From: Blastocatellia bacterium
GTDB lineage: Bacteria; Acidobacteriota; Blastocatellia; RBC074
Assembly: GCA_016789725.1 (NCBI GenBank)
Contig: JAEUQN010000033.1
Location: forward strand, 1-46,349
Direction of reading: 5' to 3'
Length of the DNA stretch: 46,349 nt
Below, piece after piece: positions 26,470 through 34,799 of this stretch. Below the pieces are notes generated by a model. The model saw nothing but the letters and a program-made list of their open reading frames with translations, searched no databases and had not been told where the DNA came from. Both the position numbers and the translations under genes were made by a program. The number at the start of each line of letters is the position of its first letter. The stretch's first letter is position 1.

Positions 26470-29255
26470 TATTCAGCTATCAAAAGAGCTTCATCAATTT
26501 TGACCAAATCCGCTCCGGTGAGTCCGAGCGGGTAGTGTTCGGCAAGCCAAGCGATCACATTAACGAGCGGCCAATGAGGACAGAGCGTTTGGACACGAGC
26601 GCGGGCATTGCGTTCATCGGGATTGGTGGTAAATGTCCAGAGTTCGACGGGCGATAAATCGCATTGCACCATTTGTACGACCTTGTCTTCGCCTGCACCC
26701 AATACGAGTAAGAACTGTGCATGCGAACCGGCGACATTGTTGATGACACTGATGGCGGCAGCGGCTTGCGGGGCGAGACCGGAATCGGCCACGAGTTCGG
26801 CATAATCACCCACTTGTTTGCCGATGATTTTGACCCCAGCGGTGCGGGCAATATCGGGGATGCTGGACAGGTCTTCGTAGGCTTGCGTAGCGAGAATCGT
26901 GATGACGTTTTCTTTGCCGCCGGTACGTGCGCCGCGTTTGATGACGTCGAGAATACGCGGGTATTTGTCCTTGATCTTCCAGACTTCATCAAAGATCAGC
27001 AGCGTGGGCGAGCGCGTGCCATCCGCATTGAGTTGACCAATCGCACGCAGGACGCGCGCCGCAGCCCGATAGGCGAGGGATTCGCGCACCCGTTCGGGGA
27101 ACTGTTCCAGCGAATCGAGTTCATAAACATCCAGCGGTGATGTTCCGGCAAACTCAGGATGAGTCGGCGCGTCCAGAAAGCTATGTCCGACGAATTGTGT
27201 CAGCGCGAGTTTTAGTGCTTCGGCGCGTTCGGCGGCGGCACCTTTGAACGACCAAGTGGTAAGCGCATCCACGAGGTGCGACAGGCGCGGTTCGTGTTTG
27301 GGCAAGCCAGGGCGATTGCGTGGCACTTCATTGCGATAGACTTCATTGACGAGTGTGGTGAGAACGTCTTCGGCGAGCGAATCATGTTCCGGCACACGCG
27401 CGAGTTGCATCAGATCGCCGACGACAAACCCGACTTGTACTTCATCCGGCAAAATTCCTTCGGCCAGGCCGTCATAATCCCAGGTATTGATCGTGCGTTC
27501 CGAGCCGATAGCAAAGCGCAGATGCCGTCCGTGCAGGACATCCACGAGCGGGGCAAAGGATTCGCCGAAATCCACTGCACGCACACAAGCCCAGGCTTTC
27601 GTTGCCAGCACGTCATTGAGGATGCGCCCCAATAAGACGCTCTTGCCGCCACGCGGCGCAGCGAGGGCTAACACCAATGGCGAACTAACGACTTGGCGGT
27701 CAAAGAGATCAAGGCCGATCAGTTTGCCGGTAGGCAACGAAAATAAAGTGTGTGGACGCGGCGCACCGCTCCATTCGGCTTCGGTGGGGATGAGGGGCGC
27801 AAGCGAAGACGCGGTTTCTGTAATTTCTCGCCCCGTCACTTTGCCATTCGCTTCACCGACCAATGTTTTCGGATATAACGCTGCCAGTGCCGCCGGTTCT
27901 TCCCGGTCGGCATCCGCACCATTGATTTTGCGCAGTTCGGCAATGACCTGCTCACAAGACCGATCCAGCTTTTTGAGCGAGGCAGCAAGCTCGGCTTTGG
28001 TGTAGGCTGGGTCGCTGTAGACCACCACATAAAAACGCACCTGCGCCAGTGCCTCGCGTCCGCCTGCGAGATCGTGGCGAATGGCGGTCAAGTCCTGTAA
28101 GGCGACTTCGGCTTCGGGCGCGAGCTTTTGTTTGCCGCTCAAGCGCTGCCCCGAACGCATCACTTGCCGGATGCGGCGATCCAATCGCTTGACGCCCTTG
28201 CTTTGCTCCGGGTAGAGAAACTCACTGATGATGGTATGACGAAAGTTGAGCGTGCCGTTGATGGAGAGCAGTCGTAACGCATCGGCAGTGATGAACGGTT
28301 GTGGTGGTGTGAACAGCGAAACAATGGCAGCAGGAACCGCGCCGTGCCGCACATAGCTGCCTGATGCCTCAATCGTTTCGCCGCAGAGGTAATGACGAAG
28401 ATCAACACCATTGAGAGGTACTGTCGGCAAGGTGGTGGCATTCTGCCGATGCCCCAAATACACTGCGCCCCATAATTCATCGCGCGTGAAGCGCGTGAAG
28501 CGCAGCGCATCTTCGCGCTCGATGAGGCGAAAAATTTTCTCGGCCTCAGCAAAGGCCGCCCGTTCTTCTTCAACGGTGCGCCGCACAATCGCTTGGGTGG
28601 TCGCGCTTTGCCAGGCCGAAAGAAACGCGCGGGGCAAGCCCGTCCAGCCTTGCTGTTTCCATTCCTGTCGGAGCGTAGCGAGGAAAAGATCATCGGTTTG
28701 CTGTCGTCCGGTGTTGGGAACGCGCACCCAACAGGTTAACGCGGTGCGCCGAAAGCTGCCGGTCATCGCCATCTCCGCATAGGTTTGCAAGCCGCGATGG
28801 TGAAGCACTGAGGCGAGGGGATGAATGTGAGAGACATCGCGCGCGTTGTCATGCTGCCAGAGAGCTGCACCGGGATCAGGCGCGGCAGTGAGCCGAAACT
28901 GAATTACTGTGCCAAGCGGTTTGCGGGCCGCTAATAATCGCGCCAAGGCGTTACAGCGATTTTCCAGTAATAAGTCATCACTGAACACAGAAGCCGCCAA
29001 CTCCACGTGATAAGCGCGCGTGTAAGAGCCATCGGCGTGGCGCAGTGCATCTTCATACAAACCGATAATAGAGGTGTCGCGCGGTCGCGCGGTAGAGGGT
29101 TTGGATGCAGAAGGCTCCGGCGGCGGGAGCGTAGAAGCCATTTTCCAATCCCGTCTGGCTTGTAAAAACGCAGGCGCGAGTTTGAGGCTTAGCCCCGTGC
29201 CGACTCCAAAAGCCGCCGCCGCGCTGGTCGTAATCAAAATAGCAGATGCGTCCAT
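26469..29255 (-). CDS. virB4: VirB4/TrbE-like conjugation ATPase
   Basis: 928 residues with AGGAA eight bases before the ATG. Walker A is AAPRGGKSVLLG at about residue 533, Walker B is LLIFDEVWKI at about 753, and ATQAYEDL plus GVKIIGKQVGD follow as in VirB4 proteins. The N-terminal 500 residues carry the VirB4 N-terminal domain that contacts the inner-membrane complex; one hydrophobic stretch near the start may anchor it. VirB4 powers pilus biogenesis and substrate transfer. It is the best single marker that this is a type IV secretion system. The gene is bounded on both sides by palindromic elements. Confidence 0.93.
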   Translation of the reverse strand: MDASAILITTSAAAAFGVGTGLSLKLAPAFLQARRDWKMASTLPPPEPSASKPSTARPRDTSIIGLYEDALRHADGSYTRAYHVELAASVFSDDLLLENRCNALARLLAARKPLGTVIQFRLTAAPDPGAALWQHDNARDVSHIHPLASVLHHRGLQTYAEMAMTGSFRRTALTCWVRVPNTGRQQTDDLFLATLRQEWKQQGWTGLPRAFLSAWQSATTQAIVRRTVEEERAAFAEAEKIFRLIEREDALRFTRFTRDELWGAVYLGHRQNATTLPTVPLNGVDLRHYLCGETIEASGSYVRHGAVPAAIVSLFTPPQPFITADALRLLSINGTLNFRHTIISEFLYPEQSKGVKRLDRRIRQVMRSGQRLSGKQKLAPEAEVALQDLTAIRHDLAGGREALAQVRFYVVVYSDPAYTKAELAASLKKLDRSCEQVIAELRKINGADADREEPAALAALYPKTLVGEANGKVTGREITETASSLAPLIPTEAEWSGAPRPHTLFSLPTGKLIGLDLFDRQVVSSPLVLALAAPRGGKSVLLGRILNDVLATKAWACVRAVDFGESFAPLVDVLHGRHLRFAIGSERTINTWDYDGLAEGILPDEVQVGFVVGDLMQLARVPEHDSLAEDVLTTLVNEVYRNEVPRNRPGLPKHEPRLSHLVDALTTWSFKGAAAERAEALKLALTQFVGHSFLDAPTHPEFAGTSPLDVYELDSLEQFPERVRESLAYRAAARVLRAIGQLNADGTRSPTLLIFDEVWKIKDKYPRILDVIKRGARTGGKENVITILATQAYEDLSSIPDIARTAGVKIIGKQVGDYAELVADSGLAPQAAAAISVINNVAGSHAQFLLVLGAGEDKVVQMVQCDLSPVELWTFTTNPDERNARARVQTLCPHWPLVNVIAWLAEHYPLGLTGADLVKIDEALLIAE

Positions 29256-29303
29256 CAGGATGTTCCTTTCTTTAATTCAGTATTCAGTTGCCTGTTTGAA
29301 ATG

Positions 29304-29390
29304 AACCACGGAGATCACGGAGGACACGGAGAAGGAAAGCCTGTTAGCCCCTTTGTTTTTCTCCGTGCGCTCCGTGTTCTCGGTGGTTTT
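29304..29390. repeat. CACGGAG palindromic element, copy 3
   Basis: Arms AACCACGGAGATCACGG... and ...CGTGTTCTCGGTGGTTT pair over about 30 bp across a loop of about 27 bp. The element lies between virB4 and virB3 and extends 47 bp into virB3, so the last 15 or so codons and the stop of virB3 are element sequence. Confidence 0.85.
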
Positions 29391-29730
29391 CTTGTTGTGT
29401 TGACGTTGCTTTGGCGCGTAACCATTCCGGGTGAAATTCATCCGGTCGCCAACGGTGCTGGGTGCGTTTGCGCAGATACCATTGACCGGTATGTTGCAGC
29501 CAACTCGGTCGTTGTTTGCGGCGGATCAGATTGAGGATCAGGATGGAAATACCCATACAAATCAGCCAGCCCAGCAATTCCACCGGCAGTTGGTAAATTC
29601 TGACATTCAGGAAAAAGGGCACGGCATAGCCCAGCACGCCCGCGAGCAGCACGATGCCCCAGTCTTCGTCCGTAATGCCAAAGCGCAGCACGGGTAAATA
29701 AATCTGTGAACGAATTGGTCGAGGTTGCAT
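29344..29730 (-). CDS. virB3: VirB3/TrbD-like inner-membrane protein
   Basis: 128 residues. RFGITDEDWGIVLLAGVLGYAVPFF and ELLGWLICMGISILILNLIRRKQRP give the two close membrane segments of VirB3, which works with VirB4 at the inner membrane. Gene order (virB2, virB3, virB4) agrees. The C-terminal tail ENHREHGAHGEKQRG is translated from the palindromic element at 29304-29390 and is unlikely to be ancestral; the native end was probably close to WLRAKATSTQQ. No ribosome binding site is evident, and a second inverted repeat lies just upstream. Confidence 0.82.
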   Translation of the reverse strand: MQPRPIRSQIYLPVLRFGITDEDWGIVLLAGVLGYAVPFFLNVRIYQLPVELLGWLICMGISILILNLIRRKQRPSWLQHTGQWYLRKRTQHRWRPDEFHPEWLRAKATSTQQENHREHGAHGEKQRG

Positions 29731-29737
29731 AGCAGTA

Positions 29738-29823
29738 GAGGGATGAGGGATGAGGGATGAGGGATGAATCAGAAAGAGAGGGTCATATTCATCCCTCCGC
29801 CCTCATCCCTCATCCCTCACCCT
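29738..29823. repeat. GAGGGAT repeat hairpin
   Basis: Four to five direct copies of the 7-mer GAGGGAT (29738-29766) face an inverted set (ATCCCTC units, 29787-29819). The arms can form a stem of about 30 bp over a loop of about 17 bases. It occupies the virB2-virB3 interval and reaches the virB2 stop codon, so it could attenuate or stabilise the message between the pilin gene and the rest of the operon. Confidence 0.85.
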
Positions 29824-30272
29824 TAGTTTCCAAAGCCCGTATCAAAGTTCACCGCGTTGCCCTGTGAGATGGAGAACACGAGCGCGACGATACCGCCGAA
29901 GGCAAAGCAGCCGATGGCAGCGATGAGTTGTTTGGTGGCGGGTTTCTCGGTGCCGTAATTCAGCACGGCCCAGCCGACAAAGATGATGCCCATTAAGAAG
30001 AGGAGATTGCGCCCCCATTTGATGCCTTCACGGATGGCATTGCCGACCTGCTGATCGCTGCCAAAGATGCCGCCCGCCGGCGCTTGGGCGAAGGCGGAGA
30101 GGCTGAAGGTGAGTAACCAGCCTGCCAGAATGGCGAGCGGCTCAATGAGGTGAATCCATTGCGCACAGCGAATCAACGTGTCTCCGAAACGCAAGAGATA
30201 CGGCTGCGCTCTGTGATTAGTAATAGAAGTGAACTGAGTGAAAGGTTGCGAAAGGGATTGTTCTGTCTGCAT
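29823..30272 (-). CDS. virB2: VirB2/TrbC-like pilin
   Basis: 149 residues from the ATG at 30272, chosen for AAGGAG eight bases upstream. A long N-terminal leader of about 75 residues ends in the hydrophobic stretch LAILAGWLLTFSLSAFAQ, the likely cleavage region. The mature part has two membrane segments, NLLFLMGIIFVGWAVLNY and LIAAIGCFAFGGIVALVFS, joined by a short polar loop, as in VirB2/TrbC pilins. It heads the minus-strand operon, and a divergent operon starts about 180 bp away. The 5' leader is longer than in most pilins. Confidence 0.82.
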   Translation of the reverse strand: MQTEQSLSQPFTQFTSITNHRAQPYLLRFGDTLIRCAQWIHLIEPLAILAGWLLTFSLSAFAQAPAGGIFGSDQQVGNAIREGIKWGRNLLFLMGIIFVGWAVLNYGTEKPATKQLIAAIGCFAFGGIVALVFSISQGNAVNFDTGFGN

Positions 30273-30455
30273 GAAATTGACTCCTTGAAATGATGGTTGA
30301 TCCGTTCGACGGGCGAGACCGCCACACAGAACAGAGTTGCTGGGGCTTCTGGTTGATTGCGCGTGCGGCAAGTGCTGAGCAAATCGCGCGCCACAAATTT
30401 CACGGCATCGGGTTTGCCAGGATCGGCGGCGAAAAAGGAAAGGAACTCGCAGTCA
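30273..30455. promoter_or_regulatory. Divergent control region of the two transfer operons
   Basis: About 180 bp separate the virB2 and virB1-like starts, which point away from each other, so promoters for both transfer operons should lie here. I find no convincing -35/-10 pair by eye. A partial inverted repeat (GATTGCGCGTG... and ...AAATCGCGCGCCAC, about 30355-30402) could be an operator. Confidence 0.45.
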
Positions 30456-31217
30456 ATGAATCAGAATATGAGGAAACAAATGATGCTCAACTTTTGTGCT
30501 GGTGGAATCGTTGTGGGACTGCTGTTGCTCGCGCCTGTGATGGCTTGTGCGCAAGCTGTCGTCATTGATGAAAACACCCGTCAACGCGCGCGTGCCTATG
30601 AATCCCTGTTCATTACAGTCGCCTATCAACACGGGATTGATGCACGGTTGTTGTGGGTGATTGCGTATCTGGAATCGCGCTTTCGCCCGCAGGTCATCAG
30701 TCCGAAAGGCGCGCGTGGCTTAATGCAACTGATGCCAGCGACCGCAGCGCGCTGGGGCGTGCGAAATCCGTATGAGCCAGCGCAGGCCATTACCGGAGCC
30801 GCGCGGTATATTCAATATTTAGAGCAGCGATTTGCGAGGCGCGTGGACTTAACGCTCGCCGCGTACAATGCGGGTGAAACGGCGGTAGCGGCGTATCGCG
30901 CAGGCCGTACCGTGCGCGTTGGTCACAAGCTCATCAATCCCTTCGGCCTCAGAACCGATGGCGTGCCGCCCTATCGAGAGACGCGCAATTATGTCCACAG
31001 CGGCACGGCTTTATTGAGGCGTTTGTCGGTAGGTAATCCCGCGACAACTGTCGTCTATACGCCTGCGCCTCGTGCTGAGAAGTTACCCAACAGCGAGGCC
31101 GTCACCATATCCACCACTATGAGAAAAAGTATTTCGTATGCGGCGGAAGCTGTCCCTTCCAGGCAGTCTGTCTCAACTCCCTCAACGTCTCGTTCGATCT
31201 CCTACCAAAACCGTTGA
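30456..31217 (+). CDS. virB1: VirB1-like lytic transglycosylase
   Basis: 253 residues from the ATG at 30456 (AAAGGAA upstream); another ATG four codons later is possible. The leader GGIVVGLLLLAPVMACAQA is a signal peptide and might even be a weak lipobox at Cys31. The SLT domain has the catalytic Glu (about residue 73) in AYLESRFRPQ, then GARGLMQLMPATAARWG and LAAYNAGETAV. Such enzymes open the peptidoglycan for the conjugation channel. It is the first gene of the plus-strand transfer operon. The Ser/Thr-rich C-terminal 50 residues are likely unstructured. Confidence 0.92.
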   Translation: MNQNMRKQMMLNFCAGGIVVGLLLLAPVMACAQAVVIDENTRQRARAYESLFITVAYQHGIDARLLWVIAYLESRFRPQVISPKGARGLMQLMPATAARWGVRNPYEPAQAITGAARYIQYLEQRFARRVDLTLAAYNAGETAVAAYRAGRTVRVGHKLINPFGLRTDGVPPYRETRNYVHSGTALLRRLSVGNPATTVVYTPAPRAEKLPNSEAVTISTTMRKSISYAAEAVPSRQSVSTPSTSRSISYQNR

Positions 31218-31263
31218 GCAACGCTGCGGCTGGTACAAGCCACCGGAATTCAACGGTGCTGCC

Positions 31264-31350
31264 GAGGGCTTTTCTGCCCTCAGCGCCCCTGAAAATAGGC
31301 TTTTGCGCGGCAGCCACGTGTTTTCTGTGGCTCTGCCAGTGAGCAAAAGC
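31264..31350. other. Two adjacent hairpins between virB1 and virB8
   Basis: GAGGGC-TTTTCT-GCCCTC (31264-31281) is followed by a longer hairpin with outer stem GCTTTTGC/GCAAAAGC (31299-31306, 31343-31350) and inner stem GGCA-GCCAC/GTGGC-TGCC with a two-base bulge. The 192 bp gap has no gene. Such stems may limit read-through from virB1 into virB8 or protect the message. Confidence 0.6.
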
Positions 31351-31409
31351 TGTGGCACCAAAGTTGTAAAGGGAAGCAAGCGTACGAGAGAAAACAGCAA
31401 AGGAAATGT

Positions 31410-32117
31410 ATGCGCGAAGAAGTAGTTTCTAAGCCAGAAGCAACAGAGATAGACGCCGTATCAGAGCAGCATCTACCGCCCGTCATCTATCGTGATCCGG
31501 CGGATGTGCGGACGATCTTTCAGTTACTGTCGTCGTTGCTGGTACTTGTCGTGCTGTTTGTCCTGAGTGCGCTCGGCAACGCCTGGCAATATTGGCGCAG
31601 ACCGGATCGCATTGTGGTGGATCGTTCCAACGGGCGCGTGCTGCTCATCAATGATCGCGAGTTCGGCGAAACCGATGCGGCCAAGCTGATGCCAGATCGT
31701 CCGCAGGAAAGCGATAAGAAATATATTGTCCGCGAATTCGTGCGCAGCTTATATGCGATCAATCCGACGACGCGCGCTGCCGACATCAAGACGGCTTTGG
31801 AAATGATGGTGCCGCATTCGGCGACGAAGTTCGCCGCCTATTTGAAAGAGCAGCATATTCTGGAGCAACAACGCGCTGAATCGTGGCAAACGGTGTGGTC
31901 GCCGCAAGACGTGACGATTGATCGTAATGATCTTTACACCGTGCGCGTCATCGGCAAGCAGGACATCACCAAACTCATCAACAATCAGGTCGTGCAGGAC
32001 AGCAAACAATTGCAACTCACCGTCAAGCTCGTGGCCGACCCGGCAGGTCGCACGGATCAAAACAAACGCATGGGCTTTTTGGTCGCCGCGATTGACTACA
32101 AGGAAATCAATTCCTGA
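31410..32117 (+). CDS. virB8: VirB8/TrbF-like inner-membrane protein
   Basis: 235 residues with AAAGGAAA before the ATG. A short cytoplasmic N-terminus is followed by one membrane segment (IFQLLSSLLVLVVLFVLSALGNA, about 37-59) and a periplasmic domain of about 170 residues containing KKYIVREFVRSLYAINP and LTVKLVADPA, in line with the VirB8 fold. VirB8 bridges the inner-membrane parts of the channel. Position after virB1 and before virB9 supports it. The similarity is at the level of topology and a few motifs, so family membership should be confirmed by profile. Confidence 0.8.
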   Translation: MREEVVSKPEATEIDAVSEQHLPPVIYRDPADVRTIFQLLSSLLVLVVLFVLSALGNAWQYWRRPDRIVVDRSNGRVLLINDREFGETDAAKLMPDRPQESDKKYIVREFVRSLYAINPTTRAADIKTALEMMVPHSATKFAAYLKEQHILEQQRAESWQTVWSPQDVTIDRNDLYTVRVIGKQDITKLINNQVVQDSKQLQLTVKLVADPAGRTDQNKRMGFLVAAIDYKEINS

Positions 32118-32158
32118 GCCTCTTTCGTTAGGTCGTCTCCACCAGGGAAAGGAGTTAC

Positions 32159-33247
32159 ATGCAGCATTGTGCAGCAATGGTCATGATAGTCATTGGACTG
32201 TCATTCGTAACAACTACAACCGAGGCGCAACGACGAAGAGAGCACAGGCCGTCAGAGCGGGAGAGGGGCTCCGCTCTGACGGTACTCAACAATCCGACTC
32301 CCTCGTATCAATCCGGCGAAGTACAAATCGAAGTCACGGGCGACGAAAACCCGATCATCCGTTTGCAGATGATTCCGAGCGGACAAGTCCTCGTCGAGTT
32401 TCCGGCGCAGGATCATATCTTCAAAGTGAATCCGGCAGACCCGGATTTAGTGACGATTGAAGATTCGCCGACGAAAGCGACCGATCACTATTTGCTGTTG
32501 CGTTCGAGTCGGCAATTTTTGCCGAGTGCGGCGCAAGCGCAAACAATAGCGACCTCAATGATCGTGCAGATGACATCGGGGATGGTGATTACGCTGTTGC
32601 TGTATCCGACGCGCGATTTCAACCAGACGGTGCATCGCTGCGTCGTGCGCTATGACCGCGCCGCGATTCTCAGCGCGCGACAGGCTGCCGGGCTGGATGT
32701 GAATCTGGATCGGCGTGAGGAAACGGTCGCAGCTCGCTTGCCCGCCTCGTGGCAAGTTGCGGCCCTGCCGAAACCAGTCGCCGAAGCAGCGCCAGTGAAT
32801 CCACCGCCTGCGCCACTGCCCAAACCAGTAGAGGAAGAACCGGTCTTGCTGACCCAGCGATTGGAAGCACTGGCGACGCCCAAAGTGTGGAGCAAACCTA
32901 AACGTGGGCTGCAAGCTGCGTTGCAATCGCTCACGCTCAAAGATGGAAAGCGACAAGTATTAGTCACGGTGCGCAATACGCTGTCCACGCCTATCCATCT
33001 CGTGCCAGGACAACCCGAATTGTCGCTGCGCACGCTGGATCGGAAAGGACACGTCTTACAGGTGGAAACGCTCAAGCCGCTCTCAATGGATGCGACGAAC
33101 ACCACCGGAATGCTCGCGCCCAACAGTGTGGCGAGTTATCTGCTGACCTATCCACCACCCATTTTGATTTCCGGGCAAAAGCTCTTTGTCGTGCTCGCTG
33201 AGGCCGCGACTGCCGACGATCCGCTTTTGCTCGAAGTCCTGCCCTGA
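32159..33247 (+). CDS. virB9: VirB9/TrbG-like outer-membrane complex protein
   Basis: 362 residues with GGAG before the ATG and a signal peptide ending near TTTTEA/QRR. The N-terminal half (VQIEVTGDENPIIRLQMIPSG, FPAQDHIFKVNPADPDLVTIE, TSMIVQMTSGMVITLLLYP) is a VirB9-like beta domain. A proline-rich linker (about 205-225) leads to a C-terminal Ig-like domain with VTVRNTLSTPIHLVPGQPELSL. In VirB9 the two domains bridge periplasm and outer membrane together with VirB10. The C-terminal half departs from classical VirB9, so the call relies partly on gene order. Confidence 0.72.
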   Translation: MQHCAAMVMIVIGLSFVTTTTEAQRRREHRPSERERGSALTVLNNPTPSYQSGEVQIEVTGDENPIIRLQMIPSGQVLVEFPAQDHIFKVNPADPDLVTIEDSPTKATDHYLLLRSSRQFLPSAAQAQTIATSMIVQMTSGMVITLLLYPTRDFNQTVHRCVVRYDRAAILSARQAAGLDVNLDRREETVAARLPASWQVAALPKPVAEAAPVNPPPAPLPKPVEEEPVLLTQRLEALATPKVWSKPKRGLQAALQSLTLKDGKRQVLVTVRNTLSTPIHLVPGQPELSLRTLDRKGHVLQVETLKPLSMDATNTTGMLAPNSVASYLLTYPPPILISGQKLFVVLAEAATADDPLLLEVLP

Positions 33248-33288
33248 GACTTCATTGAGGGAAAGTCGGTTTCAGGGACGGGAGCCTG

Positions 33289-33369
33289 AACCACCGGGGA
33301 AACCGGCCACGGAGAAAGATGCTTTGCCTCCTTAGCTCTGCCTCCTGTTCTCCGCGTTCCCCGGGGTTC
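33289..33369. repeat. CACGGAG palindromic element, copy 4 (degenerate)
   Basis: Arms AACCACCGGGGAAACCGG...CACGGAGAA and TTCTCCGCGTTCCCCGGGGTT pair with a gap and a few mismatches. It fills the virB9-virB10 interval and ends 26 bp before the virB10 start. It has drifted most among the five copies. Confidence 0.7.
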
Positions 33370-33395
33370 ATTCGCCCAGCACAAGAAAGGAAACG

Positions 33396-34799
33396 ATGAA
33401 CCACAGCGAACCAGAAAACCTGCCCGAAGTGCATTTGCAGGATGTCACCGAAGACAAAACCGAAGTCGTTGCCCCGCCTACGCGCTCAAGGAAAAAGAAA
33501 TGGCTGATGCTCGGCGGTTTTGTGACGTTACTGCTGGTGACAGCGGTCGGTGGATATTTCCTGCTGCGCGGCAATGAAGTCAATGTCAAAGCCGTGCGCA
33601 AAACACCCGAACGGGTGACGAATGGCAGCGACTTACAACAGGCGGCGTATGATTCATTACGCGGCTCGCTCAGCAGTCCTCCTGCGCCTTCAGCTACACA
33701 AACCCCAGCCGCCAACATTGGCTCGAATCAACCGACGACCATTGCGATGGCAGGCGTCACGCCTGCGCCATCAGCAAGTCCGAGCGCCTCGCCCAAGGCT
33801 TCCGCGCCGATTCAACCCGGCATTGCGATGACGATTGCGCCGCCGCCGGAAGTGATGGCAACGCAGGCGACAATGAAACCCTCTGCGCCGCTGATCCCCT
33901 CCACTCTTCCGCCGACAGACAACCAAGCAGCGAACGCAACCACAAATGCAGTGGCAGGCGGGAAGCCCAGAACAGATGCTTCCATTGTCTTCGCCAGTTT
34001 GCCGACGAGTCAGACAGAAAAGAATAAGACTCCCACTACCGCTTACCACGACAGTCCTCAGCCTCTTCCTCCCACAACGCCTGTGCTGCCAGAAAAGAGT
34101 CTGCGTGCGCTACCTGGTTTTGGTGCAATGCTGCCCGTGCGGCTGCTCGGGATGCTGTATACCTTGCGTCCCGGTACGCTGGCACGGTTGGAACTACTCC
34201 GCGAAAGCAAAACGGAACATTGGCAATTACCGCGCGGCACGATTTTCGTGGGAGCGGTGCAGGGCGCAGGGCGAGATCGCGCCTACGTGCAGATCAAGGG
34301 CTTCATTGATCCCACGACGGAGCGCTTCACCAAACTGGAGGGGGAGGCGCTTGGCAGCGATGGCGGCGCAGGCTTGCGCGGGAAGGAACGTCGCCTTTCA
34401 TCCGTCTGGTTGCGCGTGCTGGATCGCGCGGCACAAACCGGCACGCAGCTTCTGTCCAGTCTGTTGGGCCGCAATGGTTCGCAGGTCATCATCGCGGCAG
34501 ACCCGGCAGGCATGTATCGCAGTGCAATGGGCGAATCCGCGCAACTGCAAAACAATCGCAGCTTTGTCGAGGTGGCGGCGGGAACGGTAGGTTTCGTGTT
34601 GGTCACGACCTTACCTGCTGCATCCGCTGATGCACCTGTCGCAATAAATACCAATCAGACAACATCAGCGCTCTCCGATGCAGAACTCGCGGAACTGTTC
34701 ATCTCCTCTGATCCCACCAAAATTCGCGCCGCCTTACCGCGCCTGACTCCCGAAGTCCGGCGTGTTTTAGAGCAATCGCTCAAAGAAATGGAGCATTGA
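33396..34799 (+). CDS. virB10: VirB10/TrbI-like channel protein
   Basis: 467 residues with AAAGGAAACG before the ATG. A polar cytoplasmic start of about 35 residues, one membrane segment (WLMLGGFVTLLLVTAVGGYFLL), then a long Pro/Ala/Thr-rich periplasmic region (about 75-230) are as in VirB10. The C-terminal part (about 240-420: LGMLYTLRPGTLARLELL, LPRGTIFVGAVQG, AYVQIKGFIDP) corresponds to the beta-barrel domain that forms the outer-membrane pore. The stop is directly followed by the ATG of the AAA+ gene. VirB10 senses ATP use by the ATPases in known systems, which would include the VirB4 and VirD4 proteins here. Confidence 0.85.
   Translation: MNHSEPENLPEVHLQDVTEDKTEVVAPPTRSRKKKWLMLGGFVTLLLVTAVGGYFLLRGNEVNVKAVRKTPERVTNGSDLQQAAYDSLRGSLSSPPAPSATQTPAANIGSNQPTTIAMAGVTPAPSASPSASPKASAPIQPGIAMTIAPPPEVMATQATMKPSAPLIPSTLPPTDNQAANATTNAVAGGKPRTDASIVFASLPTSQTEKNKTPTTAYHDSPQPLPPTTPVLPEKSLRALPGFGAMLPVRLLGMLYTLRPGTLARLELLRESKTEHWQLPRGTIFVGAVQGAGRDRAYVQIKGFIDPTTERFTKLEGEALGSDGGAGLRGKERRLSSVWLRVLDRAAQTGTQLLSSLLGRNGSQVIIAADPAGMYRSAMGESAQLQNNRSFVEVAAGTVGFVLVTTLPAASADAPVAINTNQTTSALSDAELAELFISSDPTKIRAALPRLTPEVRRVLEQSLKEMEH

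Noticed and set aside
32159..33247. The protein as a non-VirB9 Ig-like adhesin
   Set aside because: The C-terminal domain alone would allow this, but the signal peptide, the VirB9-like N-terminal half and the position between virB8 and virB10 favour VirB9.
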